Made by a program: the position numbers and the translations under genes. Shown one piece after another: positions 16,429 through 25,436 of a stretch of 57,646 bases of DNA. The notes under the pieces are model-generated. The model made no database searches, had not been told where the DNA came from, and worked only from the letters and a program-made list of their open reading frames with translations. This stretch comes from an uncultured Nitrospina sp. Its GTDB lineage: Bacteria; Nitrospinota; Nitrospinia; Nitrospinales; VA-1. Positions within the stretch are counted from its first letter, which is position 1, and each line of letters begins with the position of its first letter. The stretch lies in NCBI GenBank assembly GCA_913045445.1, contig CAJWQP010000007.1, positions 1 to 57,646 on the forward strand, given 5' to 3'.

Positions 16429-16458
16429 GCCGGTATCCTTTTGGATACCGGCTTTTTT
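16429..16458 (+). terminator. Rho-independent terminator
   Basis: GCCGGTATCC (16429-16438), loop TTTT, GGATACCGGC (16443-16452), then a run of six T. A perfect 10-bp stem 45 bp after the upstream stop. The T-run is only on the plus side, so it serves the 15914-16384 gene and not the converging permease gene. Confidence 0.93.
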
Positions 16459-16503
16459 ATGGTTTTGTTTGGTCAGAAGCTAGAGAAATATCCTTAGGTG
16501 TGC

Positions 16504-17715
16504 TCACTCAACGGTCAGGGCGACCATCGGGTCCAGACGCGAGGCCTTGAGAGCTGGGAACAAACCAAATATAATTCCGATCAGCATGCATACCCCGGTT
16601 GCTATATAGATCGAATTGAGGTCGAGCAGAAGGTTTTCTTCGCCCCATGCCACAGCGCCAAGAGTGATCCCGACTCCCATCGCAACCCCAACACAACCTC
16701 CAAATAATCCGATAAGAACCGACTCAATGAGAAATTGTTTAATTATGTCTCCCTGGGTCGCACCAACGGCCCTGCGAACACCTATTTCGCGCGTTCGCTC
16801 TTTGACTGAAATGAGCATCACCGCGAGAATGCCAATCCCACCTACCACCAATGATATGGCGGCCACGCCAACAATCAGGCGAGTGAACAACTCTGAAGTT
16901 TCCGCCTTCATGCTTTCCAGTTCCAACTGGCTTATTATTGTGAAATCGTCCTCGGCTTCGTCTGAAATTTTGTGACGATCCCTCAGTATCAACTTAATCT
17001 GGTCGGCAACTCGATCAATATTCTGCCGCGAATCGGCTTTAGCATAAATTGTAGAGATATGCGTTTGATTCAGTATTCGCCTCAGCATCGAGGTAATAGG
17101 AATCAGCAGAATATCATCCTGGTCCACACCATCAGAATCCAATCCCTTGCCAGCAAATACTCCAACGATCTTGAACGGAACCGCGTTGATCCGCACTGTT
17201 TTCCCCAAAGGGTCATCTTCCCCAAACATATTTTTAATGGCTGTTTGACCAACCACAGCAACGCGCATGCCCATTTTCTGATCGCGCTCGGTAAACATTT
17301 CACCGAATTCTATTTCATAATTGCGTGCCATTAAAAATTCGGGCGTTGAGCCGGCTACGTTAGTTTCCGTCAAGGACTGAAGATACTTTACCTTCATTTG
17401 TTTGATCTCAAAGGGAGCCGCAAGAGCGAGTCCGCTCACTTCCTGTGACAGGTATTCCACATCGCGAAGATTAAGAGTGCTCACATTACCCGTGAGTCGA
17501 AGTCTTCCCCCTCTGCGTTTCATTTCGCCAGCGTTGATGGTCACCAGGTTCTCGCCCATTTTCGCAATAACATCCATGATCTGCTGATGCGATCCCTTGC
17601 CGATGGCTACCATTACGATCACCGCCGCAATACCGATCATGATCCCAAGCGAGGCCAGAAAAGTTCGGGTCTTATGAGATTTAAGAGCGATCAGCGCTAT
17701 CGTCAGTGGTTGCAT
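16504..17715 (-). CDS. MacB-type ABC transporter permease (second of two)
   Basis: A 403-residue FtsX/MacB-family permease. An N-terminal span (TFLASLGIMIGIAAVIVMVAIG) is followed by a ~220-residue periplasmic MacB_PCD domain and three C-terminal spans starting near IVGVAAISLVVGGIGILAVML, with the family signature VKERTREIGVRRAVGATQGDIIKQFLIES. There is no fused ATPase domain. It is the last gene of the four-gene exporter operon, 18 bp after the other permease, and the two are clear paralogues. It probably forms a heterodimer with its neighbour, driven by the separate ATPase. Confidence 0.92.
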   Translation of the reverse strand: MQPLTIALIALKSHKTRTFLASLGIMIGIAAVIVMVAIGKGSHQQIMDVIAKMGENLVTINAGEMKRRGGRLRLTGNVSTLNLRDVEYLSQEVSGLALAAPFEIKQMKVKYLQSLTETNVAGSTPEFLMARNYEIEFGEMFTERDQKMGMRVAVVGQTAIKNMFGEDDPLGKTVRINAVPFKIVGVFAGKGLDSDGVDQDDILLIPITSMLRRILNQTHISTIYAKADSRQNIDRVADQIKLILRDRHKISDEAEDDFTIISQLELESMKAETSELFTRLIVGVAAISLVVGGIGILAVMLISVKERTREIGVRRAVGATQGDIIKQFLIESVLIGLFGGCVGVAMGVGITLGAVAWGEENLLLDLNSIYIATGVCMLIGIIFGLFPALKASRLDPMVALTVE

Positions 17716-17733
17716 AGTATCTTATCTGCAAGA

Positions 17734-18942
17734 CTATCGTAGTGTTTCGTCCGGATTCAGACATGCCGCTTTTCTTGCCGGATGAATTCCGAAAACGAGA
17801 CCGACTATCACCGAAAATAAAAAGGCGAGTATGAATGGGTCCCATGTTATTTTTGTTGGCAACAAGTCGAAACGTTTTAAGCCTGTAGACAGCGTCCACC
17901 CGAGCATCGCGCCCATCGCCCCTCCTAACAATGACACAAATATCGATTCGAACAGAAACTGTTGCGTGATGTCTGATCGACGGGCACCAAAACACCGCCT
18001 CACGCCAATTTCATGAATACGTTCCCGAATCGATACCAGGAGAATATTCATAATGACAATTCCACCAACCAGGAGCGAAACGGTGGAAATGAGGAATAGC
18101 ATCCGGTTGAGGGCCTGCTCCGATTCAGTCACCCATTGCATGATTCCTTCGGGAGTGACAAAACGAAAATCGTCATCAGCCAGTGGCGACAACCCGTGAT
18201 TACGCCTCAGAATTTGTGTGACTCCCGCCATAGTATCTTTAACTCTCCCCGGGTGCGTGGTCACAACCTTTATGCTGTGAAGGTGAGTCTGACGAAAAAG
18301 GCGTGACATTGATGTGCTCAGCGGAATGAGCGCTCTGTCATCAGGATCGTACCCACTTTCAGTGAGTCCTTTTTTTTCAAGCAGGCCAACGACCTCAAAG
18401 AACACCTGACCCACTCTGATTTTTTTCCCAAGAGGGTCCTTTTCCCCGAATAGTTTATAGGCAGGCGTAGCGCCCAGAACGATAACCTTTCGCTTGCGGT
18501 CCATGTCCATATCACTGAGGAAGGCTCCGTCTACGACCGTCCACCCTCGAGCGACTTGCCATTCCGGGGATACTCCATATACGCGAGTTGTGGTGAATTC
18601 TTTTTTATTGATGATGCGCATTCGCTTGCGTTGCCGGGGAACTACTATTGTGACATGGGGCATTGCGCGAATGTCATCCGCGTCTTGCAGGGTCATGCTC
18701 GTGGTGTTGCGCGAGCGTCCAAAGAAAAGTCGCCCAGCGCCGGACATAACGGAAAATGATTCCGGCCCGAATCCTAAATTAGTAATACGGTTGAGAACTT
18801 TCGACTTTGTCCCTTCACCGATAGAAACAATCACGGTAAGAGAAGCGATACCGATCATGACGCCCAATGTCATGAGGAAGGTATTTGCTTTATTCAGCCG
18901 TAGCCCGCGCAGGGCTTGTGCGAGATTCCTGAAAAGTCTCAT
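17734..18942 (-). CDS. MacB-type ABC transporter permease (first of two)
   Basis: About 402 residues from the ATG at 18942 (MRLFRNLAQALRGLRLNK). The frame is open further to 19011, but that part lies inside the ATPase gene. Layout as in the next permease: TM1 TFLMTLGVMIGIASLTVIVSIG, a periplasmic domain, then three C-terminal spans with the signature IRERIHEIGVRRCFGARRSDI. The start overlaps the 3' end of the ATPase gene by 53 bp, so translation is likely coupled. It has no nucleotide-binding domain of its own. Confidence 0.9.
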   Translation of the reverse strand: MRLFRNLAQALRGLRLNKANTFLMTLGVMIGIASLTVIVSIGEGTKSKVLNRITNLGFGPESFSVMSGAGRLFFGRSRNTTSMTLQDADDIRAMPHVTIVVPRQRKRMRIINKKEFTTTRVYGVSPEWQVARGWTVVDGAFLSDMDMDRKRKVIVLGATPAYKLFGEKDPLGKKIRVGQVFFEVVGLLEKKGLTESGYDPDDRALIPLSTSMSRLFRQTHLHSIKVVTTHPGRVKDTMAGVTQILRRNHGLSPLADDDFRFVTPEGIMQWVTESEQALNRMLFLISTVSLLVGGIVIMNILLVSIRERIHEIGVRRCFGARRSDITQQFLFESIFVSLLGGAMGAMLGWTLSTGLKRFDLLPTKITWDPFILAFLFSVIVGLVFGIHPARKAACLNPDETLR

Positions 18943-19630
18943 TGATTTTATCCGATACGATCTGTCCGTCTCGTAAAGTGAGGATACGTCGCGCGTGTTC
19001 TGCAACGGCAAGATCGTGGGTAATGATGATTATGGTTCTTCCTTCCCTATTCAATCCATCAAAAGTAGCCATGATTTCCGCTCCATTTTTGGAATCCAGG
19101 TTACCCGTTGGTTCATCGGCAAGAATAATTTTAGGATCGTTGATGAGGGAGCGAGCTATGGTCACGCGCTGTTGTTCACCCCCTGAAAGTTGACCGGGAG
19201 TATGGCCCATCCGGTGCCCCAGTCCAACTCGATTCAGCGAGCGTTCAACTCTTTCTTCAGCATCCCCGGGGGTTTTGTTGCAGTAAACAAGCGGCATCAT
19301 CACGTTATCAAAAGCGGATACCCCCGGAAGCAAATGAAACGCCTGAAAAACAAATCCGATTTTTTCATTACGAATCCGCGACAACTGGCGGTCATTGAGT
19401 TCCCCCACCTCTTCGCCATCAAGAAGATAAGTTCCGCTCGTGGCCTGACCCAGACATCCCAGGATCGTCATCAACGTGCTCTTGCCAGCGCCCGAAGGAC
19501 CGACGATGCTTATGTAATCGCCTTCACCAACAGAGATAGATATCCCCTTCAAAACCTCAGTTTCCAATCCTTCATTCTTGTAGGTCTTGTAGATGGATTC
19601 AATATCAATTACTTTCGGAACGGTCATCAC
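18890..19630 (-). CDS. ABC transporter ATP-binding protein, LolD/MacB type
   Basis: A 246-residue ATPase. Walker A is GPSGAGKST, the Q-loop region is GFVFQAFHLLPG, the signature is LSGGEQQR, Walker B is IILADEP with TGNLDS after it, and the switch His is in ITHDLA. These features place it with LolD, MacB and FtsE. The start overlaps the stop of the membrane-fusion gene (ATGA, 4 bp) and its end overlaps the permease start, so the operon is tightly coupled. It powers one or both permeases. The C-terminal ~20 residues (NETFQESRTSPARATAE) are an extra tail. Confidence 0.95.
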   Translation of the reverse strand: MMTVPKVIDIESIYKTYKNEGLETEVLKGISISVGEGDYISIVGPSGAGKSTLMTILGCLGQATSGTYLLDGEEVGELNDRQLSRIRNEKIGFVFQAFHLLPGVSAFDNVMMPLVYCNKTPGDAEERVERSLNRVGLGHRMGHTPGQLSGGEQQRVTIARSLINDPKIILADEPTGNLDSKNGAEIMATFDGLNREGRTIIIITHDLAVAEHARRILTLRDGQIVSDKINETFQESRTSPARATAE

Positions 19631-20916
19631 CTGCGTCTGCCTCGTTTTTTCTTCTTGGGCTTGAGGAGGATACCCACTTCTGCGTCTTCTGCGAGTCCGG
19701 ATTTCACTTCCTGCGCGTCTCCATCACGCCAACCCAGTTCGATTGCCTGGTCAGTGATATCGGCACCGGACTTCACCACCGCAAAAGTTTTTTTACCCGA
19801 TCTTTTGATAGCCCCGCGTGAAATTGAAATGACATTCTTATGAACGCCTGTAGTCGCTATTATGTTAGCTGTCATCTCTGGCTTCAAATAGGAAACATTT
19901 TTTTTATCAATCTCCAACATGACCTCATAGTTGACTACGTTATCTTTAATAACCGCCTTGGGGCGAATCTCGCGAACCTTTGCCCGAAAAAACTTTTCAG
20001 GATAAGCGTCTACGGTGAATTTCGCATTTTGTTTTACTTTTATTTTACCAATATCTGTTTCATCTACAAAAGCCGTTACTTCCAGTTTGTGCAAATCAAT
20101 CAGAGTTACAAAAGTAGGAGCGTTCAGGCTAGCCACCACCGTCTCACCTTCCTGAGTGGAAACAAAAGCGACAACTCCATCAATGGTCGCTGTGATGGTC
20201 GCATAGGACAGTCGGGTTTCTTCCTCAAGCAAATTAGCCCTGGCTTTTTCTACCTTGGCCTCCTGAAGGAGGACGTCATTCTGTAAACGAGCTTCATCCA
20301 GTTTTATTTCCTCTGCCGCCAGTTTGATCCTGGCGTTTAATATCTTTAACCGCTCTTCCGTCTCTTCAACCACCGTTTGCGAAACCACTCCTTTTTTCTT
20401 TAGAGCCTGATTGCGATTCAGCATTTTTTCTGCCAGACCGATTTGGACGTTGAGTTCTTCAAACTCAGCTTTGGATTTACTGATCTCGAGTGGGCCTTCC
20501 TGCTGAATTTTTTTCAGACGCGCTTCTTCGCCTTTCAGATCGGCAGCGAATTGAGCTACTCGCGCCAGCAGATCTTCGTGCTCGATAGTCGCTATGGTGT
20601 CACCGGCTTTTACAAAGTCGCCGATCTTGACCATCAGTTTTTCCAACTGACCCGAAATACGCGCGCCGATTTTAACTTCAGCTCCCGTCTTGAGCGTCAC
20701 CGTACCGGTCGCCAGAACTTTCTGAAAAATATCCTTGCGCGTGACCGCCCGGAATTCGTAATCTTTAAGAGTGAGCTTATGCTCTTTCTTTCCGGCAAAC
20801 AAACCATTGACCTTGCTCCATATCGGAGAAAGTTTTCCACTCTGGGCCAGCAAAGCAATAAAGCCCACGCAAATTATGGTAATGATAAATCTGCGAAATT
20901 TTCCGGATGATCTCAT
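19627..20916 (-). CDS. MacA-like periplasmic membrane-fusion protein
   Basis: A 429-residue HlyD/MacA-family adaptor that links an inner-membrane exporter to an outer-membrane channel. The N-terminus has one membrane anchor (FIITIICVGFIALLAQ). The lipoyl-like domain begins KVLATGTVTLKTGAEVKIGARISGQ, followed by a long helical hairpin (~130-235) and the second lipoyl half (LSYATITATIDGVVAFVSTQEGE), then a beta-barrel and a C-terminal basic tail (KPKKKKRGRRR). First gene of the operon MFP-ATPase-permease-permease. No TolC-like gene is in the window. The promoter is expected just upstream, near the palindrome at 20968. Confidence 0.93.
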   Translation of the reverse strand: MRSSGKFRRFIITIICVGFIALLAQSGKLSPIWSKVNGLFAGKKEHKLTLKDYEFRAVTRKDIFQKVLATGTVTLKTGAEVKIGARISGQLEKLMVKIGDFVKAGDTIATIEHEDLLARVAQFAADLKGEEARLKKIQQEGPLEISKSKAEFEELNVQIGLAEKMLNRNQALKKKGVVSQTVVEETEERLKILNARIKLAAEEIKLDEARLQNDVLLQEAKVEKARANLLEEETRLSYATITATIDGVVAFVSTQEGETVVASLNAPTFVTLIDLHKLEVTAFVDETDIGKIKVKQNAKFTVDAYPEKFFRAKVREIRPKAVIKDNVVNYEVMLEIDKKNVSYLKPEMTANIIATTGVHKNVISISRGAIKRSGKKTFAVVKSGADITDQAIELGWRDGDAQEVKSGLAEDAEVGILLKPKKKKRGRRR

Positions 20917-20967
20917 AGCACTTTCTTTCTTTTTTGTAATCGTTGCCAGGATATGATATTAACACAC

Positions 20968-20981
20968 CGGACACATGTCCG
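20968..20981. promoter_or_regulatory. candidate operator, palindrome CGGACA-2-TGTCCG
   Basis: A 14-bp palindrome located 52 bp before the membrane-fusion gene and ~90 bp before the divergent AsmA-like gene, in a 150-bp shared intergenic region. The symmetry suits a TetR-type repressor of an exporter operon, but no such regulator gene is near and the site is short enough to arise by chance. Confidence 0.35.
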
Positions 20982-21073
20982 ATTGAGCGAAAGTTCCTTA
21001 GTTTTCATATCGTTAGCGTTATTCACCCCTTCATATAAAATCGGCAGATTATACCGATAACTTGAGCCAACCC

Positions 21074-23314
21074 ATGCCTGAACAGGAAAACAAAGCTCAA
21101 ACTGCTAAATCGAGCAGATTTATCAAATTTGCCCTGATTATCAGCTTTATTCTGGGGGTGGGCCTCATCGCGATTTTTTCCATGAGTCTGGACTCTTTTC
21201 GCAAACCGATCATGGACGAATTGAGCCAGATGACCGGGCTTTCCATCGAAATCGACTCATTGGAACTCAGCCTTTCGCGTGGCTTGAGTCTTCGCGGGAC
21301 AGGACTGAAGGTGAACTCCAAAGACAACTCCCGTCAAATCTTCTCGGCCGAAGACCTTTTTCTCGATGCTGAACTGGAACCTCTGCTGAATCGACAACTT
21401 AAAATCAGCAAAATCACCCTGGTCAAACCAGCTATGGATGTTGCATTTGATCCCACGCCAGATTTAACTGCTCTTCCCAAGTCTCCTCAAACTAAGGAAA
21501 CCCATAGTTCCAAAACATCCATACCATTTGAACAGACGAAAAAAACCGTGACCGAACCAGAGGGCGATTTGATGGAACCGATACGTAAGGTTTTAGAGCG
21601 GGAGGACCTGTCGCTTCGTGCGGTCGAGATCAAAGACGCCGTGTTGACTCTCGTCCGACCAAAAGCTGATTCACTCCCTGCTAGGAAAATTCCAGTCCTT
21701 GCAAACGCCCGGTTCGACCTTTCGCGTCCGAATTCGGATCAAATAAATATCGAAGGCAAACTTTCTCAAGTTCAGATTGAGGGATTAAATTTTACTGGAA
21801 CTCTGAAAGCCAGGGATTTTCTGGCAAAACACATTCCTGTGAATGTGGATATGGAATCCACCTCCCTTCCCATCACCAGAATTAATACTCTGGTAAAGAC
21901 CTTCGCTGGTCCTGGAGCAATGCCAGTAAAGTTGGAATCGGGGCAGGTTGAAAAAATATTTATTCGCCTGGAAGGCCTGGTCGATCCAAACCACGACCCG
22001 CTCAGAGAAGTTGTGATGAAAAGTGGAATTAAAATCAGCAATTTGAAATTTCCAATTCCCGATAACGAAATCCAAAAAAGTGTCGTCCTGCCACACCTTG
22101 AGGGTGAAGGGGTGTGGCAGAAAGGTACCTTGAATTATAAATTTAACGGCACGTTGCTTGATGGAACCATTAAGTCCAACCTCATCGTCAACCTGCCCGG
22201 TGCACTGGAAGGATCTTTTGCTGGAACATTCAATTCAGAAACGCGGTTGAAAGAAATCAATCTGGCTTCAGCAAAATTTGACCTGCCGGGTAAGTGGGCA
22301 CCGATAACAGGAACCGCCAACGGCTCCATCAGGGCCCAGGGTCCGATAGGCCAGGTGTCCTCAAATATACGCACCGATGTCAATCTGGAAATCAGTGATC
22401 TTTCATCAGGGTCTGCTGAAAACCTTACGACCGCCAAACAGGCCACACTCAGCCTGCGGCAAAAATCTCCTCAACGAACCCTGGCGCGTGTCCAGATAAA
22501 AGATGCTCTGTACAGCAACATCGCTGTTAAAACCGTTACCGCAAACCTGAAGTTTTCACCAGAAAAGATTTCGTTGACCAACGGACGTATGGCACCTGCC
22601 AACGGTGTCATTCTTTTTTCAGGAGATTTTCGCCCGCAACCCAACACTTATATAATTCGTCTCAAAGGAGACAAACTGCACGTTGAAGATTTCATGAAAG
22701 GAAAAATGGAAGGTTCCGGATTCTTCAAGGGAATGTTTCAGGGCAACCTCAACACCGCACAAAAAATTCAGCAAAAGGGGAAGCCCGTATTATTTTCCCA
22801 TGTCGCCAGCGGTCTTTCAGGAAAACTCAGTGTGCAACTGAAGGAGGGTGGAATAACTACCATCCCGGCAATTGACGGATTACTCGCTTTGCTCAACCCA
22901 GCCTCCATCGTCACCGCGCAAAAAAAGGGCATCAACTACGACACGTTGGGAGGCGATTTTAAAATCTGGAACGGAAAAACCGTCACTGACAACTTCGCCC
23001 TGAAAGGTCCGCAAATGAACCTGGTCGCACTGGCGGCGGCCAATCTGGTCACAGGAAAACTGGATGGAGAAATTAAGGTCATACCCATGCAATTGGTGGA
23101 CAGCGTCGTAAAAGCTATTCCATTACTGGGGAAAATCCTCACAGGAGGCGGGAAAGGCGGAGTGGTCGAATCTTATTTCCGACTGGGCGGTACACTGGAA
23201 AAACCCGAATTGACCCTGCAAGAAGGAAAAACCCTGTTCGGCAAACCTCTGAGCATACTGGAAGAGCTGGTCAAAACACCGGGGAATATTGCAGAATCGC
23301 TGAAACCTGAGTAA
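21074..23314 (+). CDS. AsmA-family (DUF748-like) envelope protein
   Basis: A ~746-residue protein with an N-terminal membrane anchor (FIKFALIISFILGVGLIAIF) and a large periplasmic beta-rich body. It opens with the AsmA pattern: a helix, then TGLSIEIDSLELSLSRGLSLRGTGLKV, then repeated short strands with turns, and a C-terminal AsmA-like portion (LSGKLSVQLKEGGI to KIWNGKTVTDNFALKGP and GGTLEKPELTL). AsmA-like proteins shuttle phospholipid or support outer-membrane assembly. The ATG at 21074 is used here; a TTG at 21062 extends it by four residues. It is divergent from the exporter operon. Confidence 0.82.
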   Translation: MPEQENKAQTAKSSRFIKFALIISFILGVGLIAIFSMSLDSFRKPIMDELSQMTGLSIEIDSLELSLSRGLSLRGTGLKVNSKDNSRQIFSAEDLFLDAELEPLLNRQLKISKITLVKPAMDVAFDPTPDLTALPKSPQTKETHSSKTSIPFEQTKKTVTEPEGDLMEPIRKVLEREDLSLRAVEIKDAVLTLVRPKADSLPARKIPVLANARFDLSRPNSDQINIEGKLSQVQIEGLNFTGTLKARDFLAKHIPVNVDMESTSLPITRINTLVKTFAGPGAMPVKLESGQVEKIFIRLEGLVDPNHDPLREVVMKSGIKISNLKFPIPDNEIQKSVVLPHLEGEGVWQKGTLNYKFNGTLLDGTIKSNLIVNLPGALEGSFAGTFNSETRLKEINLASAKFDLPGKWAPITGTANGSIRAQGPIGQVSSNIRTDVNLEISDLSSGSAENLTTAKQATLSLRQKSPQRTLARVQIKDALYSNIAVKTVTANLKFSPEKISLTNGRMAPANGVILFSGDFRPQPNTYIIRLKGDKLHVEDFMKGKMEGSGFFKGMFQGNLNTAQKIQQKGKPVLFSHVASGLSGKLSVQLKEGGITTIPAIDGLLALLNPASIVTAQKKGINYDTLGGDFKIWNGKTVTDNFALKGPQMNLVALAAANLVTGKLDGEIKVIPMQLVDSVVKAIPLLGKILTGGGKGGVVESYFRLGGTLEKPELTLQEGKTLFGKPLSILEELVKTPGNIAESLKPE

Positions 23315-23400
23315 AGCAAGCAAAATATTTCACCACAGAGAACTCAGAGAGCTAAGTGCTGGGAACCAGTGCACAGAGAAAGTCAGGAAACCACCGATGG

Positions 23401-23429
23401 TGTCGGCCTGAGCTTGACGAAGGGCGACA
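23401..23429. repeat. short imperfect palindrome of a dispersed intergenic type
   Basis: TGTCGGCCT (23401-23409) and AGGGCGACA (23421-23429) are reverse complements except one base, around GAGCTTGACGA. It lies between the convergent AsmA-like and Nfu genes. The TGTCG.CCTGAGC core also occurs at 31042-31054, which suggests a repeat family. Confidence 0.6.
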
Positions 23430-23458
23430 TACATAGCTTTCTAAAACTTTACGGATAT

Positions 23459-24124
23459 TCAAATAGATTTTACTTCGAGGTCCTGATGCAATTGCTGGCG
23501 GAGTTGGGTCTGGATGTATTGAAGCGTTCCGGTCGAAGAGGTCGGGCAACTGCCGCACGCGCCCTGATATAAAATTTTTATAACGTTCCCGTCTATTCCT
23601 TTGACTTCTACACCCCCGCCATCTTTGGCGAGGTTGCTTCTAATGGATCGGTTGAGCACCATTTCAACTGCGTCCAACTTCTCACTATCCGGTAATGTCA
23701 AAAACCTTTCGACATCTATATTGAGCTTGACCGCCGCGTTGGTTTTATACAAGGTCACATTCGCGTCGATAGCTTTCCATACTTGATCCTTGAGTGGATT
23801 CCAATCGGCATCGCCCTCCTTCGTCACGGTTATAAAATTGTCCATGATATAAACCGTTTTCACCCCGCGCTTTGCAAACAGGGTCCTGCCGAGCTTATCA
23901 TCGCCGCAATCTTTTGCTGATTCGTATGAAAGGTTGCCGTATTCAACGATTTGAGAATTGAGCACAAATTGCAGTGCGCTTGGGTTAGGTGTTTCCCGGG
24001 TGCGGACGACTTTGATCGCCGAATTGCTCCCTGCAACAGGCTGTGCCTTGGGACGAGACGAGGATGCAGAACCATTGCCTGCCTTCTTTTTCTTTTGAAG
24101 CGCTAAAACTTCGCTTAGTTTCAC
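23459..24124 (-). CDS. Nfu-type iron-sulfur scaffold protein
   Basis: A 221-residue protein with a ~35-residue basic, low-complexity lead, an Nfu N-terminal domain (RETPNPSALQFVLN onward, residues ~43-130) and a NifU C-terminal domain whose cluster motif is GACGSCPTSSTGT (CX2C) near residue 190. The family assembles and hands over [4Fe-4S] clusters as a dimer bridging the CX2C cysteines. The start is a GTG at 24122-24124. The many Fe-S proteins in the window (IspH, ferredoxin, glycosylase, RlmD, radical SAM) are the sort of clients it could serve. The middle region also carries a TPR-free linker; no suf or isc genes are adjacent. Confidence 0.9.
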   Translation of the reverse strand: MKLSEVLALQKKKKAGNGSASSSRPKAQPVAGSNSAIKVVRTRETPNPSALQFVLNSQIVEYGNLSYESAKDCGDDKLGRTLFAKRGVKTVYIMDNFITVTKEGDADWNPLKDQVWKAIDANVTLYKTNAAVKLNIDVERFLTLPDSEKLDAVEMVLNRSIRSNLAKDGGGVEVKGIDGNVIKILYQGACGSCPTSSTGTLQYIQTQLRQQLHQDLEVKSI

Positions 24125-24242
24125 GGATGAATATCTCTTATTCTAATTGTTGCGCCGGGCCACCATGTGACCTTGCAAAAAAGCGTAAGCCGGATTTGCT
24201 CATCATAATATAAATCCCGACAAAATCCAACCTGGACTGAAA

Positions 24243-25377
24243 CTAACTGTCAGCGCTTTTCTTATGATAATAGTTGCTGGTCTGCTCTACCAGTTCGGGG
24301 TCCAGCAGAGTAGACGCAAAAAGTGCATGCCCCGAAGCACTGAAGTGACGATCATTCTGATTGAACAATCCTGCCCTCTTTTCCTCCGCTTGTAAAAAAA
24401 TATAAAACGGCTCCAGATATTTGATTTCCTTTTCCCGCAACTTGTCGGCAAACAAGGGAACCATCGGGTGATTGCGTAAAATATCCCGGGTAACATGGAT
24501 TTTATATGGAATGAACGCTACCGTGAACTTTCTACCCTGCGACTCCATCAGGCTTTTAAGTTTTTCTACAATCCGCAGAGTCAACGCCATCGCCAACTCG
24601 TCAGATTCTGTCACTGATTCCTTATCAAGAACAGCCTGCTTGGGAGCAGAAGCGCTCTTATCGCGGGACTCAAAAGACTGTTTAAAGCTCCGCAACAGAC
24701 TACCCATGTAATTGAAGGCTCGCAAGCTATCACTCAACTCGTCACTAAGACGGCTCCATAAATCTGGTTTCAAATGCTCCGTGTGTAAAACAAGCTGTTC
24801 ATCTTTTAATTTAAAATAAGGTTTGTCATAACCGTATTGACTCGGTTCCACAATTGTTCATGAAATCATTGTATGGAGTGATAACTAATATCACTTCTTC
24901 CGCAGAGAAATCCTTGCCCATTTTTTCATAGAGCAGGTATTCCTGATCGGTGCCATATCCTGAAACTCCAAAATTGATCAGTTCCACACCATAGCGGGAC
25001 ATGTCCAGTTCAGTGAACACATCGGCGTCTCCCACTCCATAACCCCAAACGTACGAGTCCCCCATAACGATGATCCTGCGTTTTCCTGTGGGATTCTCTC
25101 GAAGCAGATTATCGGAGGCACGCAGACCAAACTGGTTTTGGTGGACAGGAATTGAGAATCCGTCTTTCTCATGGACTCCTGTAAAATTTGTTTTTGGTGT
25201 CCAGCCCAGGACAGAGTCGAACACACAAAAAAACCTTCGTTCATTCCCACCACGCAAATCGTAATCCGGGTTCAACATCCTGAACACGCCCTCTACCAGT
25301 CCGAGAAGGACCAATAACGTTAAAACCTGCGCTATCAGGGTAAACGCGAATGCTTTTGCACGACTAAACGATTTCAA
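24243..25377 (-). pseudogene. SGNH/GDSL hydrolase-like protein, frameshifted
   Basis: Two overlapping frames together make one protein. The 5' part (24826-25377) has an N-terminal membrane anchor, the nucleophile block MGDSYVWGYGVGD, block GVSGYGTDQEY and the PYNDF block, then stops soon after. The 3' part (24243-24851) continues with YGYDKPYFKLKDEQL, which typically follows the PYND segment, and ends with the catalytic DRHFSASGH block. Removing one base in AACAATTGTGGAACC near 24845-24850 restores a continuous frame. Ser and Asp/His of one active site are thus split. Either a true recent frameshift or a sequencing error; a two-piece protein is less likely. Such anchored SGNH proteins are often linked to polysaccharide modification. 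Confidence 0.82.
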
Positions 25378-25436
25378 TCCGGTTATCCTTTAAATGTATA
25401 TGAGATATTATGCCAGAGAAAAGACAGGAGGTCGTT

